Shown: piece by piece, positions 34,722 through 47,513 of the stretch | Layout of the letters: each line of letters opens with the position of its first letter | How positions within the stretch are numbered: the stretch's first letter is position 1 | Source of the DNA: Turritopsis dohrnii | Lineage: Eukaryota; Cnidaria; Hydrozoa; Anthoathecata; Oceaniidae | Direction: 5' to 3' | Length of the DNA: 64,000 nt | Assembly: GCA_027922465.2 (NCBI GenBank) | Contig: BQMF02000174.1 | Coordinates: 310,001 to 374,000, forward strand | Position numbers and translations under genes: made by a program | Notes under the pieces: model-generated | What the model saw: the letters and a program-made list of their open reading frames with translations, nothing else | The model's database searches: none | What the model was told of the DNA's origin: nothing

Positions 34722-37700
34722 ATGGGATTATGTTTTGTTTTAATGTTGTTTTTATCAATGCCGATGCCAAATGGTGAGATAAGCTGATGTTTCAGAAATA
34801 CCTCACAAGAGTGTGAAAATGCTTATCATTTTGATTCTGAAAATTAAGGCTCTAAAATATCTGAAACATTCTAGATAAAATATGACATTACAATTCAAGT
34901 TTAGCAATATGTTATCAGGTTTGTTGATCCTAGATACTAACTCATTTTTGTTATAACATCAAAGCAGATGATGGAAACATTCAACAACATATTTGCACAA
35001 GAAAAATTCCTTGTATCCCGAAAAATAAAAATTACTTTAACTTTTTGATCAAATTCCCTAAAACAGCATTAAGAAAGAGATGAAATAAATAACTAAAGTT
35101 CATCATTTTGCATGGGTATAACAGATGATTTAACGAGTTTTTTTTATCCTTTTTTTAGATTTTTTTCTTGTTGTTATATCAAGATATGATGGTAATGACA
35201 CTGTGAGTTGTGGTCGGCTGTTTTCACCATGTGCAAGCTTTGAGCATGCAATAAAAATGGCTCAATCTGGCAATATCGTAATGTTTGATAACGTCAACAC
35301 TAATGAGCCTTACTTTATTAATGATTCAACCATAAATAAATCAGTGGCTCTCGCTGCTGTTAACAAAAGTCGAAATCCTCCTGTGGTTTATGTTCAAGGC
35401 TCAGTTAAAGTGCCAAATCCAGCTGACAGTTTAAACATCTCACACATAAAGTTTGTAAGCATCAACAGTAACACGTTTAGATTTGACTGTTTACAAATTA
35501 GTGTAGATGACTGCTCATTTTATAACTTCACAAAAGATGTTTTTAGACCGACAAAGTATTATAACCCTGTATATCTTTACGTTAACAAATGTCTATTTGA
35601 AAAGTCTGATATCTCGCTCAACTTACATACAACAGGGGTACTGGAATTTAAACAGTCAGTTTTCAATGGTGGCATTTCAATCTCAAAAGCTCCATCCAGG
35701 GGAGGCCCGTGCAATGGCGTAGTAACAGTGACAATCGAGGATTCGTTTTTTAGTCAGTATTTATTATTAAGTGATTGCCTTGATGTGACCATAAACAATT
35801 CAATGTTTCTGAAAATTACGCAGGAAAGAATGAAATTTTCTCGAGTAGGAAAACTAATAATTCGGAATTCCAATTTTTCAGAAACATCAATCAGCATTAC
35901 TGGGTCACAAATGACATACATTGAAAAATCGATATTTTCTGATCACACAAGGTTTGGTAACGGTGGTTCATTGTCTTTAGTTGGAAATAAAATTGTGCTT
36001 ATATTGAACTGCGTTTTTTACAACAACACTGCAGGCATGGGTGGTGCAATATGGTCAAATGGCCCATTAAAAATTGCACTTTCTAAATTCATTGACAACC
36101 GTGCACTCTATTCCGGTGGCGCAATCTACTTCAAGAGGAACATTAACAGTGATAAACTAAGATTATCAAGAATCTTTATAAAGAGTACATCGACGTCATT
36201 TGGCAGTTTCTTGACAGCAAATGGACCTTTTGAATTTTTTGATAGCTTCCTATCTCTAGAAGATATCCAGAATAGTTATTCAGTCAACGTTTTGGATCTT
36301 CAAAATTCTTACAGGAATGTCCATGGCATCAACCTAAAAATTAAATGTCCCATTGGTTTTAAAACTACTTTTGTTTACAAAATTTATGCATTATCTTCCG
36401 TAGATTGTCAATTGTGTGAGAAAGGGACGTACAGCCTCCAAAGAGGTTTTCTAAAAATAAAATCCAGCAAACCTTTCCAATTAATCTACAACCGTTTACA
36501 TATCAAATGCTTTTCATGCCCAGCAGGTGGGATCTGTGAGCACAATATTGTCAGTCGAGATAACTTTTGGGGTTATAGGAGAACATTGAGTAATATAGCG
36601 TTTTTACCTTGTCCACCATCATATTGCTGCAGTTCAAACTCAGTCAAATGCAGATACTATAACACATGCAGCAATTTTCGTGAGGGAACGCTCTGTGGTA
36701 CATGCCAGAAGGGTTATGTTTTAAATTATTTTGGACAGACCTGCATGAAAGAAAATGGTTGTATTATATCATTGTTTTGGATAGCTGCTGTCATCTATGC
36801 CATCCTGTACACTGCAATGGTTGCATATTTTCAAGAAATATCAGCTTTTATCAAAACACTGTTCTCAAACTCTCTTTCATTCCCGAATATCAAACTGTCT
36901 CGCTCCCGTCATAGGGATTCTGATAATAATATACAAACTGACTATCATGAATTTCATGATGAAGAAACGATATGTGACACTGCTACAGCTCGTTCAAATC
37001 AAAACAATGGTCGCAAATCCACCATTGGTGGATTGAGAGTTGTTTTGTTTTTCTTCTACCAAGTCGAATTTCTATTGCAGGTCAGTTCTACCGACAAAGT
37101 AAAAGATGGTTTTTTGCAAAAACTTCATGAAATGGTTTCCAAAGCTTTTAACTTTCATATGTTTACTGCAAACGCGTACAAACTTTGTCCACTTAAAGGC
37201 TTGACTACTTTGACAAAAGAGGTTGTGACATTGGCATTAATCGTCATGATGTTTTGCATTGTTTTCATCTATTTTACTGTAATCAAAGTCATCATGTTAT
37301 GGATAACAAATAAAGAAAGTCAAACAGAATCGAACCACTATGGTACCCTTAGAAATAAAGTAACCTCATATCAATTACGAATAAAAGTGTGTTTTATACA
37401 GCTGATTTTGCTTAATTATACTGCAATATCAAGTGCTTCCTTTCGACTTCTTAATTGTGTTCAGATAGGGGACAAGTCAGTCCTTTACACTGATGGAGCT
37501 GTTATTTGCTGCACACCTTTGCAGTATGTAACTATCGCGTTTGTAACTATATGGATCGTACCATTTGCTCTTGTTCTACATCTGTCCACAATCATGCTTA
37601 AAGAAGGTGAAATCAATGTACAACAGTTCTGCACCTGTTTGGTATTTTCACCTCTTTGTTTATTTTTGGTATGTAAAGATGAAATATTCAAAGAGGTCTG

Positions 37701-38206
37701 ATGCTGATGAAAACTTTGTTTGTCACGAAAGTGAAGTTGTTCTTGATAATTTGCAAGGTCCTTACCGCTCTAGTTACCACACTGGATCATCCAGCAATCA
37801 CCACTGGGAATTGGTTATCATCATTCGACGTTTAATAGTATCGGCAGTTTCGACATTTTTCATTAATCCAATACAAAAGTTATTTGTTATGTTTCCAATA
37901 TTGATTGTTTTCTGGTTGCACAGTGCACATGTTTTACCATATCAAACAAAATGGATCAATTCACTGGAGCTGATTGTTTTATCACTACTCCTGTTCTTTA
38001 ATGGAACTAATATGTTTTGGTCGTTTGATTATATGATGGACTTGTCTGGTTTACCAGGGATTGAATTGATCGGGAGGATTTTGGCATGGTTAGAGGATAT
38101 CGTGTTGTCCATTCCAATAATTTTGATTCTTTTGATTTTAGTGTTTATGCTTTTTAAAGGATTTGTAACTTTTATTTGTTATTTGCTTCGAAAAAAGAGA
38201 GATTGA
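34722..38206 (+). CDS. Pmp-like beta-helix multipass membrane protein, copy 2 (one frame break near the 3' end)
   Basis: Exon 1 (34722-34773) encodes a signal peptide (MGLCFVLMLFLSMPMPN) and ends in phase 1 at GTGAGA. Exon 2 begins at 35159 after tttttttag and is open to 37701. The extracellular half is a right-handed beta-helix with Asn-rich repeats (NGGSLSLVGN, FYNNTAGMGGAIWSN, FIDNRALYSGGAIYF), then Cys-rich modules (CQLCEKGTYSLQRG, CFSCPAGGICEHNIVSRDNF, CGTCQKGYVLNYFGQTC). About five hydrophobic segments follow (ISLFWIAAVIYAILYTAMV; LALIVMMFCIVFIYFTVIKV; FIQLILLNYTAIS; ITIWIVPFAL-type). Relative to copy 1, two single bases are missing at about 37687-37700, so the frame moves to 37703-38206, which adds three more membrane segments and ends LLRKKRD. 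It may be a receptor or adhesion protein of the multicopy cnidarian family; function unknown. AATAAA at 38352. Confidence 0.75.
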
Positions 38207-38829
38207 TTTGATATGTTTTTGATGCATGAGCGCATATGTTATTTTCCTAACATTTTTCCTGTAAGAGCTTGTACCCTCCTAAAAACATGTTCTATTTCTA
38301 CTCAGCGTAGATCTGATGAAAAAAACCTTTTTTTCTTGAAGGGAATCTATAAATAAAAACGGAGAGGGCATAGTATTGGAAATTTCAAATGAACTTTGAA
38401 ATTAGTAGACATATATTGTATATATATTGATTGTTTTGATTTACTGTTATTTTAACGAAGACATCTTACGTGGTTGGAAATTTGAGTAGTTTTTGATTAT
38501 GCATATTTAAGAAATGTGAATTTTATGAATGTTAACTCGAAATGAATAAGAAAAGTTGTTTTCACCCTTTAAACTTCTTTTGAAACAAATCCATTGCAAT
38601 TGTTTTGCATATGTTTAGCATATATTTGCAAAATTTCAATTTCTATTTTATTGAAAGATCAGCATCATTCAGTGCAACTCGAATTCTTGATAATGATGCG
38701 TTTGTTATTGGTGATGTGTAAACTGTGGAGGTATAAATTAGAAGGAGAATGAACTCAAAATCTTCTATAATACTATCCGTGATTGTTGAAGTTCTATGTG
38801 TGCGATAACTTAAAAAAAAGAACAAGTTA
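38207..38829. other. 3' flank of Pmp-like copy 2
   Basis: Contains the likely polyadenylation signal at 38352; otherwise AT-rich and featureless. Confidence 0.45.
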
Positions 38830-39186
38830 AGGCCGACCTCCAGTCAACAAATATTGTACGCGCGGACGAACAAAGCCAGTGTATGCACCAGCGTGAAAGG
38901 ATATTGAAAGATCCGCACATAATCCTTAGATGATAAAAAAAATAAACATGGCTGCCAAACTGAACAGAAGAAAATAATAATAATAAAAAATTTTTAGTAG
39001 CATTTGATTAGTTTTAAATGTTTTGATTACATCATTTTTTTTCTGCGAACGTACACTATCGCTTGATAGTAGAGCACTGGTCTACTTACTTGCCAACGAA
39101 ATATGTTAACAGCGTTTGCTTGCACGCATGCGTATAAAATTGTCGTCCATCCGCGCTTACAACATTGGTTAAGTGGAGGCCGGCCT
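38830..39186. mobile_element. MITE with TTA target duplication (PIF/Harbinger-like)
   Basis: Starts AGGCCGACCTCCA and ends with the reverse complement TGGAGGCCGGCCT, flanked by TTA at 38827-38829 and 39187-39189. The interior is more CpG-rich than its surroundings (gtacgcgcggacg ... acgcatgcg). No transposase coding; the minus-strand frames across it are chance. Confidence 0.7.
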
Positions 39187-39189
39187 TTA

Positions 39190-40104
39190 CGCTCAAACAT
39201 TTTGGTATATATGCTAATGCCATACTTAAATCTTTTATACAATTCACATAATTTGAGGGAAAAGCAAACATAAAATATAAAATCATTGGGTTGAAATCTG
39301 ATCGGGATGTGGACTGAAAGAATCTTCTGCGCAAGCGTATAATGGTTCATAAGTTCATAATTCCTTACGTAAGAAAACCAAAACAACATACCGGGAAACC
39401 GGACTAAAAGTGTCACGTAATTATCGTAGATTCCGAATGACAGTCTTAATTTGTCGATACATATTACAAAAAGAAGCGAGGTTCGGCAAACCAGGCTGAC
39501 GATTTCTCATACTTAAACACAAGTTGCCTTTTATGAGATTTTATTACAAAAACCAAATTTCTGCTAGCCCAGCTGATTTTTCCCATGTGAATGTTCTCTT
39601 ATGAGCAATTCTCTTTTATTGAGAATCACTTTCAAGTTCCATACAACATTCATGCCTCGTCGTTTGTCTAGTGGGTTTACAAGGATAATTTTACAACTGA
39701 TAAAATCAAAGGAAAAGAAAACAGTTCATTGTTGAATTGCAAGAAAACTTGTCTTGTTGTCACTTTAAACTGTAGAACTGTAGTATGGGCCTCAACTGAA
39801 GATCACAATATTGACATTGTTTGCATGGACCGAATGTTTTTCCAAAAATCTGAGTAAAGAGTGAAATAGTGTCACTGCCAAAGAAAAGTTCAAACAAATA
39901 AAGGATTTCAACGCTTTAGGCTGTTGGATTGTAGCATGCAAAAAGAATTAGTTAGAATTACCTTAGCATGGAACGCACTGAGCAAATTAGACAAAATTTG
40001 AAAATCAGATGGGATGATGGAATTGAAACGCAAGATTCCAATTTTTCAGTGCTACTGTCGAAGGTGACTTATTTATAGGGTCTGAACTATATTACATTAG
40101 TTCA
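39190..40104. other. Gene-free stretch
   Basis: No recognised gene or repeat. Confidence 0.45.
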
Positions 40105-40345
40105 AATGTGTTTGTAACGAGGCTAGCCCGCTTGCCGGGCTGGCTCGCCTGTGACTGTTTGCATGGGATTTTTTTCAGCACGCTTGCAGGGATCTCGGAT
40201 AAAGTAGCCGAGATTTCGGAAGCGGGTCAGCCCTCCTGTTCATATAAACCAAATTCTTAATTCCTTCTACATTACCATGAAGGCGAGATCTCGGCTAAAG
40301 GACTAGCCCTGCGAACGGGCTGGCTCGGCTTCCATATAAACAGTA
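40105..40345. repeat. GC-rich repeat with 'gagatctcggcta' and 'cgggctggctcg' words
   Basis: A GC-rich island in AT-rich DNA. gggctggctcgcc/gggctggctcggc occurs at both ends in the same orientation. ggatctcggataaagtagccgagatttcgg is a short inverted repeat. The ends gctagcccgcttgccgggct and gactagccctgcgaacgggct are direct copies. Likely a small mobile repeat; no clear boundaries. Confidence 0.5.
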
Positions 40346-43300
40346 CCTGAGAAGGGAACTGGATTACCAGTAGAAGAACTGACGATGATCATGGATGATC
40401 GTGAAGAATGGAATAAACGGGTCTACGATGTTCGAGCTCGAAATAAGTCAAGTATGTCAAATAGTAACAAGATTCGCAAAAATGCGACTATATATTTCCC
40501 CAAAGTTGCAAACATTTTATCAATTATTGTGTGTACATTGATAACCATGAGAAAAATGCATCATTAAATAATTACAGTATAACTACCATCAACCTGATAC
40601 TCAGATTGAATTTAATACCACAAAAAAACTTACTTTGAACTTATTGTGAAATGAAGTTGTTCACGGTCAAATGATAAGGTTTCTCTTAAAAGTTTTTGCT
40701 GAGGAGTTAAAAAGTGACTGAGAAGTTACTATGGACATGTAGCTAAAAATTAGAAGACCTAAATGCGACTAATATTTCCCCTTAAACAACTGCATATCAA
40801 CAACCCCATCAATGTGTAAGACAATTATAATATAATATGTATGATCTTTATTGTTGCAGAAGCTTGACAAGTTTCCTATCCTTTATATATACCATAAAAT
40901 CATGGTAAACAATGTAATTTAACAGAACACTTGCCTTTCGTAACTCGGATAAAACTATCTTACAACATTATGCAATCAAATTTGTATACAGGTTTTCTGT
41001 ACAAAAGAAGAAAAGAAAATTGTTAAACCTAATTTTGATACCACAGTATACTTTCGGGTAGACATATAAGCAAATAACTATCAAAAGCAATCAAAATCTC
41101 TACTAACAAATATTACGTGTAACATTTCAAATTAGGACAGATTTCAAAAAAAGATGGGCTTAAAGTGACAATTTATAAAACTAAATTCAAGTATTCAGAA
41201 TAAACATCTCTGTTGTTCAAAAAAATATGTTCACACTCATTGTTTATTTTGTGGTAAAAACGACCTTCATATATAAATCCCAAATGGAAAAAAAAACTTT
41301 GGTAGTGAAAATACATATCCATAACCAAATCACTACATAGCTGAAAGTAGAAGTTCGTGTTCCGGCTTGCTTTAATTTACAGACTGTCATTCGTATTGTG
41401 TTTTGATTTACATTCGTTGTTTGTACAGGAAAGATGACAGTATATTAAATTTTGCAAAATAAAATATGATATACAGAATCAAAACAGTATACGTGACCAT
41501 AGAATTCATCCATAGTAAACTATGTTTCTGTTGTTGGATTAAATGACTATCCAGGAAAACACACTCGACCAGATTCTTTCAAGTTATTATGTGTCTCAAT
41601 CCTGTGTGTTTTAAAGTATTTCTACGTAATTAGTTTTCTGAACTTCTTATTGGATATACGACATCACGTTTTTACTTGCTGTTTTTGTATGTACTTTTTG
41701 AATTAACAAACTGGTTGAACTGGTTGTTCTCCACATGAAAAGGGTTTCCTTTATGGCTGGTACATTGTGATTTCAGTTCAGTTGGGCTACATTATATCAG
41801 GATGAAAAATAAAAATAAATCTTCAGCCTGGCTATTGATAATGAATTTTCACCTTTGCACTGAAACCACAGCTTCAATGGTTTGTTGTTCGAAGCAAATT
41901 AATTACCAACCATCATAACATTTATCAACACAAAAACAAGACGTCATTGATATATCAATTTTTTCTGGTTTTTACACGTTCATTTCATTCAAAAGATTTT
42001 ACAAAGCTTTTTAAGACAACACTGAACTAAAACGATTCATTTCCATCATCTAACGTTTCATCTATTGAATCATTTTAAAAGCTAGCAGAAAAAAAGCAAA
42101 AATCTTCCACTGCTCCATCTGCACTGACTGAAAAAAATGGCGTGCTGTAGACTAGCCTCTATTCTTATCTACTTTGGCTAGGCGAAAATTCAATACCGAA
42201 CCGCGGCTATAAAAGTGAACGGAGAAGAAGAAGGAGAAGGAAACTGCCGGTTTTAACATATATTTCGCCCTATGGGGAAATATATAATTAGAAAGACTAA
42301 AGATAGTGTAGATCCTCCGAGCTATATGCTACAACATATTCGTGCAATATCCCAATGCATGCACTTAAAGGTGCAACCTTTTATTAAATATTTCATGTTT
42401 TTCCTAGGTAAATGGTAATGCGCAATTTAAAGATGATGTTAAAACAAGGGATTATTATACCATCCCGCTGTAATTGATCATGCGCATATGTTGTGTCAGT
42501 TATATGGATTATTATGCTCATGTTTAAAGATATTTCTATGAACATATTTTTCAATTTCCGCGCCTTAGCAAAGGAAATTGTTTGATTTAGACATTCTATC
42601 TATCTCTCTCCGTAACAGTTTTTTGTCGTTTTCGGAAAGTCCGTTCGGATTTCGGATTGTTTGTTTATTCAGAATAGTTAATGACAGACCCAAAACTCTA
42701 TGCAAAATGTAATACAAAAAGGCCACTTTCAATATTAATTCATAAAAATAATAAGCTTTTTACACTTTTGAAATTATTTTAGAAGTTATTTTAGCCGTTT
42801 TATATTTAAAACTTCCCAATTCAATTGTCTTTAAAATTTCTTTAAAAAGTCAGTAAAATATGCACACCGAACACGTGAAACGTTCTCGAACCGATTTGTT
42901 TTATGTTTTGAGGGTAGGAAGTTGTAAATGTAGAGAAGCTTTGAAGAAGAAGCTTTGAAGAAGAATTTTAAGACTTTATCTACTATTGCAATCGAAATAT
43001 AATCATGAGAACATTACTTATGGAGGAAATATTGATGTTTAGCTGACTCTGGGAAAAATTCTTGAAAAAGAAGGTGAAGGTTGTTTGATAGTAAACGAAA
43101 CTTAGCTACGAAAAAAACTTTCAATACAATATCACAGCAGAAATATGTAGTATCAACATTACTGGTGAATACATCTTATCAATAAATGCATGAAACATGT
43201 TCATTTCATTTAATAAATATTACACCGAAAGTTGAAGATATTGAAAAAACAAACAAATGAAATTGTCATTGCAGCACAAATCACTAGTGAATGAATTGAC

Positions 43301-43728
43301 CCAAACATACATACATACTGAAAGTATAAACATGTGCAAGATATTGGTGAACGATATGTCTTATAAAACTGTTTTTCTGGCTCCGAAACGTCACAGTGAA
43401 TTGAAAAGCGGTAATAAATTAAAGAAGGGAGTAATTTGGGGAATTCCAGACTGTATCAAATTATTCATCACTGTACAATGCTCGGTCAAGTTATCACTTG
43501 TGTGGAACTGATTAGTTTTAAATTCACGTTTAAAAGATTTTAAGATGACATTGTTCAAAATAATCCTGCAAACCGCTCAATGGAGGCACAATGATTTAGT
43601 TTGGATATATGTCAGAAGAAAACAAACTTTGGATGATGATTAGAACCAATTATATACATACAATGTGATCACTAAAGCCTTGTGAAAATTTGAAGTGTAA
43701 TATGTGTAGTAGGACACAATACGTTAAG
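40346..43728. other. Long gene-free stretch
   Basis: Over 3 kb of AT-rich DNA without a supported gene. A TATA-like ctataaaag lies at 42209 next to a purine-rich ggagaagaagaaggagaagg run; no downstream ORF supports a promoter. Confidence 0.45.
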
Positions 43729-43730
43729 TA

Positions 43731-44113
43731 AGGGGATTTTTTTTGCGTGGTTTAAGTTTTGCAATAAATCCACGCAAAACGTCAAGACATGAATGATTCG
43801 CGAAAATAAATCCACGCAAAATTTCATGATTTTATTTGCTCATTTTTTGGCTCTGCGTACCTTTCATATATTAACTATTTACTTGTACTTATGCAAGTAC
43901 CTATTGGTTTTGCAATGTGGCTGGCATGAAAATGGTGATTTTTGCTGCTACTTCTAAGCTATATTATAAAGTACACACATTGCACTTTGTGCCCATTCGC
44001 AAATATAAATCCAAACATTTTCCTTGAGAAGCTCTGAATTGAAAATATTAATCCACGCAAAACGCTCTCAAACCTTAGCTCACAAAAATTAGTCCACACA
44101 AAAAAAATCCCCT
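43731..44113. mobile_element. MITE with TA target duplication (Tc1/mariner-like)
   Basis: Starts AGGGGATTTTTTTTGCGTGG and ends CCACACAAAAAAAATCCCCT, flanked by TA at 43729-43730 and 44114-44115. Several internal copies of atccacgcaaaa in both orientations. 383 bp, non-coding. Confidence 0.8.
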
Positions 44114-44236
44114 TAAGGTATATCATGTTCGAAAAGAACATTTTCATGCAGATCCTAACAAAGTTTTATTGTGTCATTTGTCTCTTCGGGCACATTGGTG
44201 TTATTTATAGACTCCATAGAAGTGGTAATATGCAGA

Positions 44237-44401
44237 CAGTGGTGGATCTACAGTGTAGTCGCAACTTGTGGAGAAGCACATTAACATAAGTTGTGAATTC
44301 AATTCATATTATCAATGGGATTATTTGAACCTTTTTCTTTTATGTTTGAATTGCTAACACTCTCCTACACAAGTTGTGGCTTACCTCTGGATCCGCCACT
44401 G
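44237..44401. mobile_element. hAT-like MITE
   Basis: The ends cagtggtggatctacag and, reverse-complemented, cagtggcggatccagag are inverted repeats of the CAGTGGCGGATC type common in hAT MITEs; caacttgtgg/ccacaacttg extends the arms. The expected 8-bp duplication is not evident. Confidence 0.55.
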
Positions 44402-44462
44402 GCGAGTTTAGTAGAAATAGATTTTCGTATTGCATGTTATGTTGATTTAAGTTATGTATAAT

Positions 44463-44905
44463 TTTTATCTTCTTGTAATCCTGTTAAATGCCATGGATTA
44501 AAATCTTTGAAATGCCCAAGTTTCTCCTGCTCCTGCTCCTGCAAGTTATGAACAATTCCATGTAATGTTTACTTAAATATATTACCAAATTCACATGGCA
44601 AAATTTGGAAGGTGTGCACAAAGAACAATTGGAAGGTCCTGATATTAAAGTTGGCAGTTACTTGCAGATTTTTCCCTGATTTTTCCCTGATTTTCAAATG
44701 ATTCTGGTTCACTTCTATCGAATATCATTTTATTCTTCATGTGAACCATAAGTCATATTTTGGGGATTGTGATAGACCTGTTCTCATGTAAGCAACAAGA
44801 AAATAATGGATAGCAATTCAGATATCTTGAAAATTAGCCTAAAGCTATTTCCTCTAGGCCTGATGCGGAAATTGTTCAAGCCCTGAGGCTTCTAGTTGTT
44901 TCTTA
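44463..44905. repeat. Satellite-family member, single degenerate unit with head and tail
   Basis: Head (gccatggattaaaatctttgaa ... tttctcctgctcctgctcc), one unit (ggtgtgcacaaagaacaatt, gaaggtcctgat...aaagttggcag) and the 'ctgaggcttctagttg' tail occur in the same order as in the big array at 46470-58205 and at 60548-60840. Confidence 0.55.
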
Positions 44906-46469
44906 ATTTTGTTAAAGTAACTTTTACAATATGAATATTTCAAAAAGAAGATGACTGTACAACCAATTGCTCCACTAGAAAGGAAATTTCATTATCAAGT
45001 AGTCGAGCAGCTCAAACAAAAGAAAACTGCAGTTGACTTATTTTAATAGCTTATTAATTAGTCAAATTAACAACATTCGTCTTTGTAAATATTGTGAATC
45101 TTAGTAATAGCATGAGTTGACCTTTGCTTCGTGTGATCAGCCATATGAGCGTAGCTCTCTGTTACGTTCACACGAGTGGCCACGTGGATATTTTTTTTTT
45201 ATTTCAAATTAAGGTAGTGGGCTTGAAGCAGTTCGCGATACACAGTTTTTTTTATAAGAATTCTTTTTATAAGAATCACGAGGCTCAAAATTATGGAAAT
45301 TTAAGAATATCCTAAGAATCACCTTAAGACTCAAAGTGTGATGAGAAATCTCAGGAAGGTCAGAAAGGCTTAATTTACATGTAGCCGTGATAAATAACGC
45401 TCTTTTTGTTGCTCTTTGATTACTCTTGTTTTTTCCTGTTATTATCGTTTTCCATGTTTGTTATTTTTGTTAAGAATAAGTTCAAAATGAATACTGTTTT
45501 CCATATTTTCCATGTTTCCTCTCTCTTTTACCGTTGCAGTTTATCTAATATGCCTTGTTCAGCTTCATTGTACACTGTTTTTTCCAGAAATATTTAAGAA
45601 TCACTTAAGAATACCTCAGGCTCACATTTGAAGAATTGTTAAGAATCAGGCTTAAGCCAGTTTATGTAATTGTTATCAAAAAATACAAGCGAGTGAATGT
45701 GACAGTTGTGGACTTTTGTTCGGAGAACATTTCATTTATCTAATGGCGGTTAAGTTCTACTAAACCCTCGTTAATTGAGGGGCGTTTCGCTGTGCACTGC
45801 CTTTGCTTGCTGCTTGGTCTGCCATTTTGTTTGCGATCAAAGTCGATGTTGTCTGATAGGAGCATGGACGTTAGTCTGGTCAATTGTTCTTATTCGCGCT
45901 GCGCCAGTCACATGGCCTCACCCTCCTCTCCATTTGGGGTCGGAGCTGAGCTTTACTTGGTTCTTTTCATCGTTCGGTTCTCCCGCTTTATTGGCCTTGG
46001 GTTTTGTTTTAGGAAGTTGTGTTGAGTGATATTACTCACAGGGTTATTATATTTGCGTTGACTTAGTATTGTGTATTTATTGTTTACGACTGTATACATT
46101 ACTTATATCTGTGTGTTTGTGCATCTAGCGTTATTGTTCGTATGTAATTGTTTAGAACTTTGTATATAAATTCTTGTTTCAGAAGAGAATGGATGTCCGG
46201 GGTGTATTTGCTAAGTTTAAAGTATTATTGTTAGGGCATCTATCCTTGTTGACAACGCCCGGTCGTATTAGTTGACGATTGGTTATATGTATTTGTGGGT
46301 TTATAGTTATTCTGTCCTTGTTGACAGCATACTAGTTCATGTGAGTGTCATCATGTCCAAGTTGACAGTTTCAGTTCGGTGTGATAGTCTTTGTTGAGTC
46401 CTGGTTGACGTCTGTCCTTGTTGACTTTTACAAATCGGTTTTGCGAATGTACCACCTGATGGTCCCTCA
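44906..46469. other. Gene-free stretch with two unusual sub-regions
   Basis: 45240-45660 holds repeated ttaagaatcac/cctaagaatcacc words. 45730-46440 is more GC-rich and contains several spaced copies of tgtccttgttgac-like words (46234, 46311, 46352, 46395, 46417). It could be a solo terminal repeat of a retroelement; no boundaries or primer site seen. Frames at 45775-46029 are not supported as genes. Confidence 0.35.
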
Positions 46470-47509
46470 ATTCGACCAAATACGTTTTCTTATTGACTTT
46501 AGGACACCCATGGTGGAGTAAAGTATTTAAAATACCCGTGTTTCTCCTCCTCCTCCTCCTCCTCCTACTACTACTCCAAGTAATGAACGTTTTCGTGCAG
46601 CGTTTACATGAAATCTTTGCCGAATTCGCAAACTTGGTCAAATTCGGACTTCCAGCTGACCAATTTTCATGAAATTTTGCACAGATCACAATTGAAAGGT
46701 GCTGATTTCAAATTTGACAATAATTTTGTCAGGTTTGACTAAAATTGGGCAATTTAGACCAAATTTCGAAAATTCTTCAATTTTCATGAAATTTTGCACT
46801 GGTCACAGTTGAAAGGCGCTGATTTCGAATTTGACAATGATTTTGCCAGGTTTCACTAAAATTGGGCAATTTCGGCCAAATTTGGGCCAAATTTCGAAAA
46901 TTCTTCAATTTTCATGAAATTTTGCACGGGTCACAATTGAAAGGTGCTGATTTCGAATTTGACAATGATTTTGCCAGGTTTGACTAAAATTGGGCAATTT
47001 AGGCCAAATTTGGGCCAGATTTCGAAAATTCTTCAATTTTCATGAAATTTTGCACGGGTCAAAATTGAAAGGTGCTGATTTCGAATTTGACAATGATTTT
47101 GCCAGGTTTGACTAAAATTGGGCAATTTAGGCCAAATTTGGGCCAAATTTCGAAAATTCTTCAATTTTCATGAAATTTTGCACGGGTCAAAATTGAAAGG
47201 TGCTGGTTTCGAATTTGACAATGGTTTTGCCAGGTTTGACTAAAATTGGGCAATTTAGGCCAAATTTGGGCCAAATTCCGAAAATTCTTCAATTTTCATG
47301 AAATTTTGCACGGGTCAAAATTGAAAGGTGCTGATTTCGAATTTGACAATGATTTTGCCAGGTTTGACTAAAATTGGGCAATTTAGGCCAAATTTGGGCC
47401 AAATTTCGAAAATTCTTCAATTTTCATGAAATTTTGCACGGGTCAAAATTGAAAGGTGCTGATTTCGAATTTGACAATGATTTTGCCAGGTTTGACTAAA
47501 ATTGGGCAA
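46470..47509. repeat. 128-bp satellite array, left part, with unique head
   Basis: Begins with the family head (ttgactttaggacacccatg ... ctcctcctcctcctc), then units whose ggtgctgattt word starts at 46701, 46818, 46946, 47074, 47202, 47330 and 47458. The spacing is 117 then 128 bp five times. Later units differ by only a few bases. Interrupted at 47514 by a RAG1-like transposon. Confidence 0.95.
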
Positions 47510-47513
47510 TTTA
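47510..47513. repeat. Left target duplication TTTA of RAG1-like element 1
   Basis: TTTA here and at 52289-52292. Neighbouring satellite units read gcaatttaggcc without the insert, so exactly these four bases are duplicated. Confidence 0.95.

Noticed and set aside
39027..39416. 129-residue minus-strand frame
   Set aside because: It runs through a MITE with TTA duplication at 38830-39186 and across its border, so it is a chance frame.
42205..42215. Promoter TATA box (ctataaaag)
   Set aside because: No coding exon or conserved element follows within several hundred bases.
45775..46029. Two overlapping 77-84 residue frames in a GC-richer patch
   Set aside because: No domain, no splice context, and the region looks repetitive.
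46700..47500. CRISPR-like array of regular repeats
   Set aside because: Units are 128 bp and identical throughout with no unique spacers, in eukaryotic DNA; it is a satellite.
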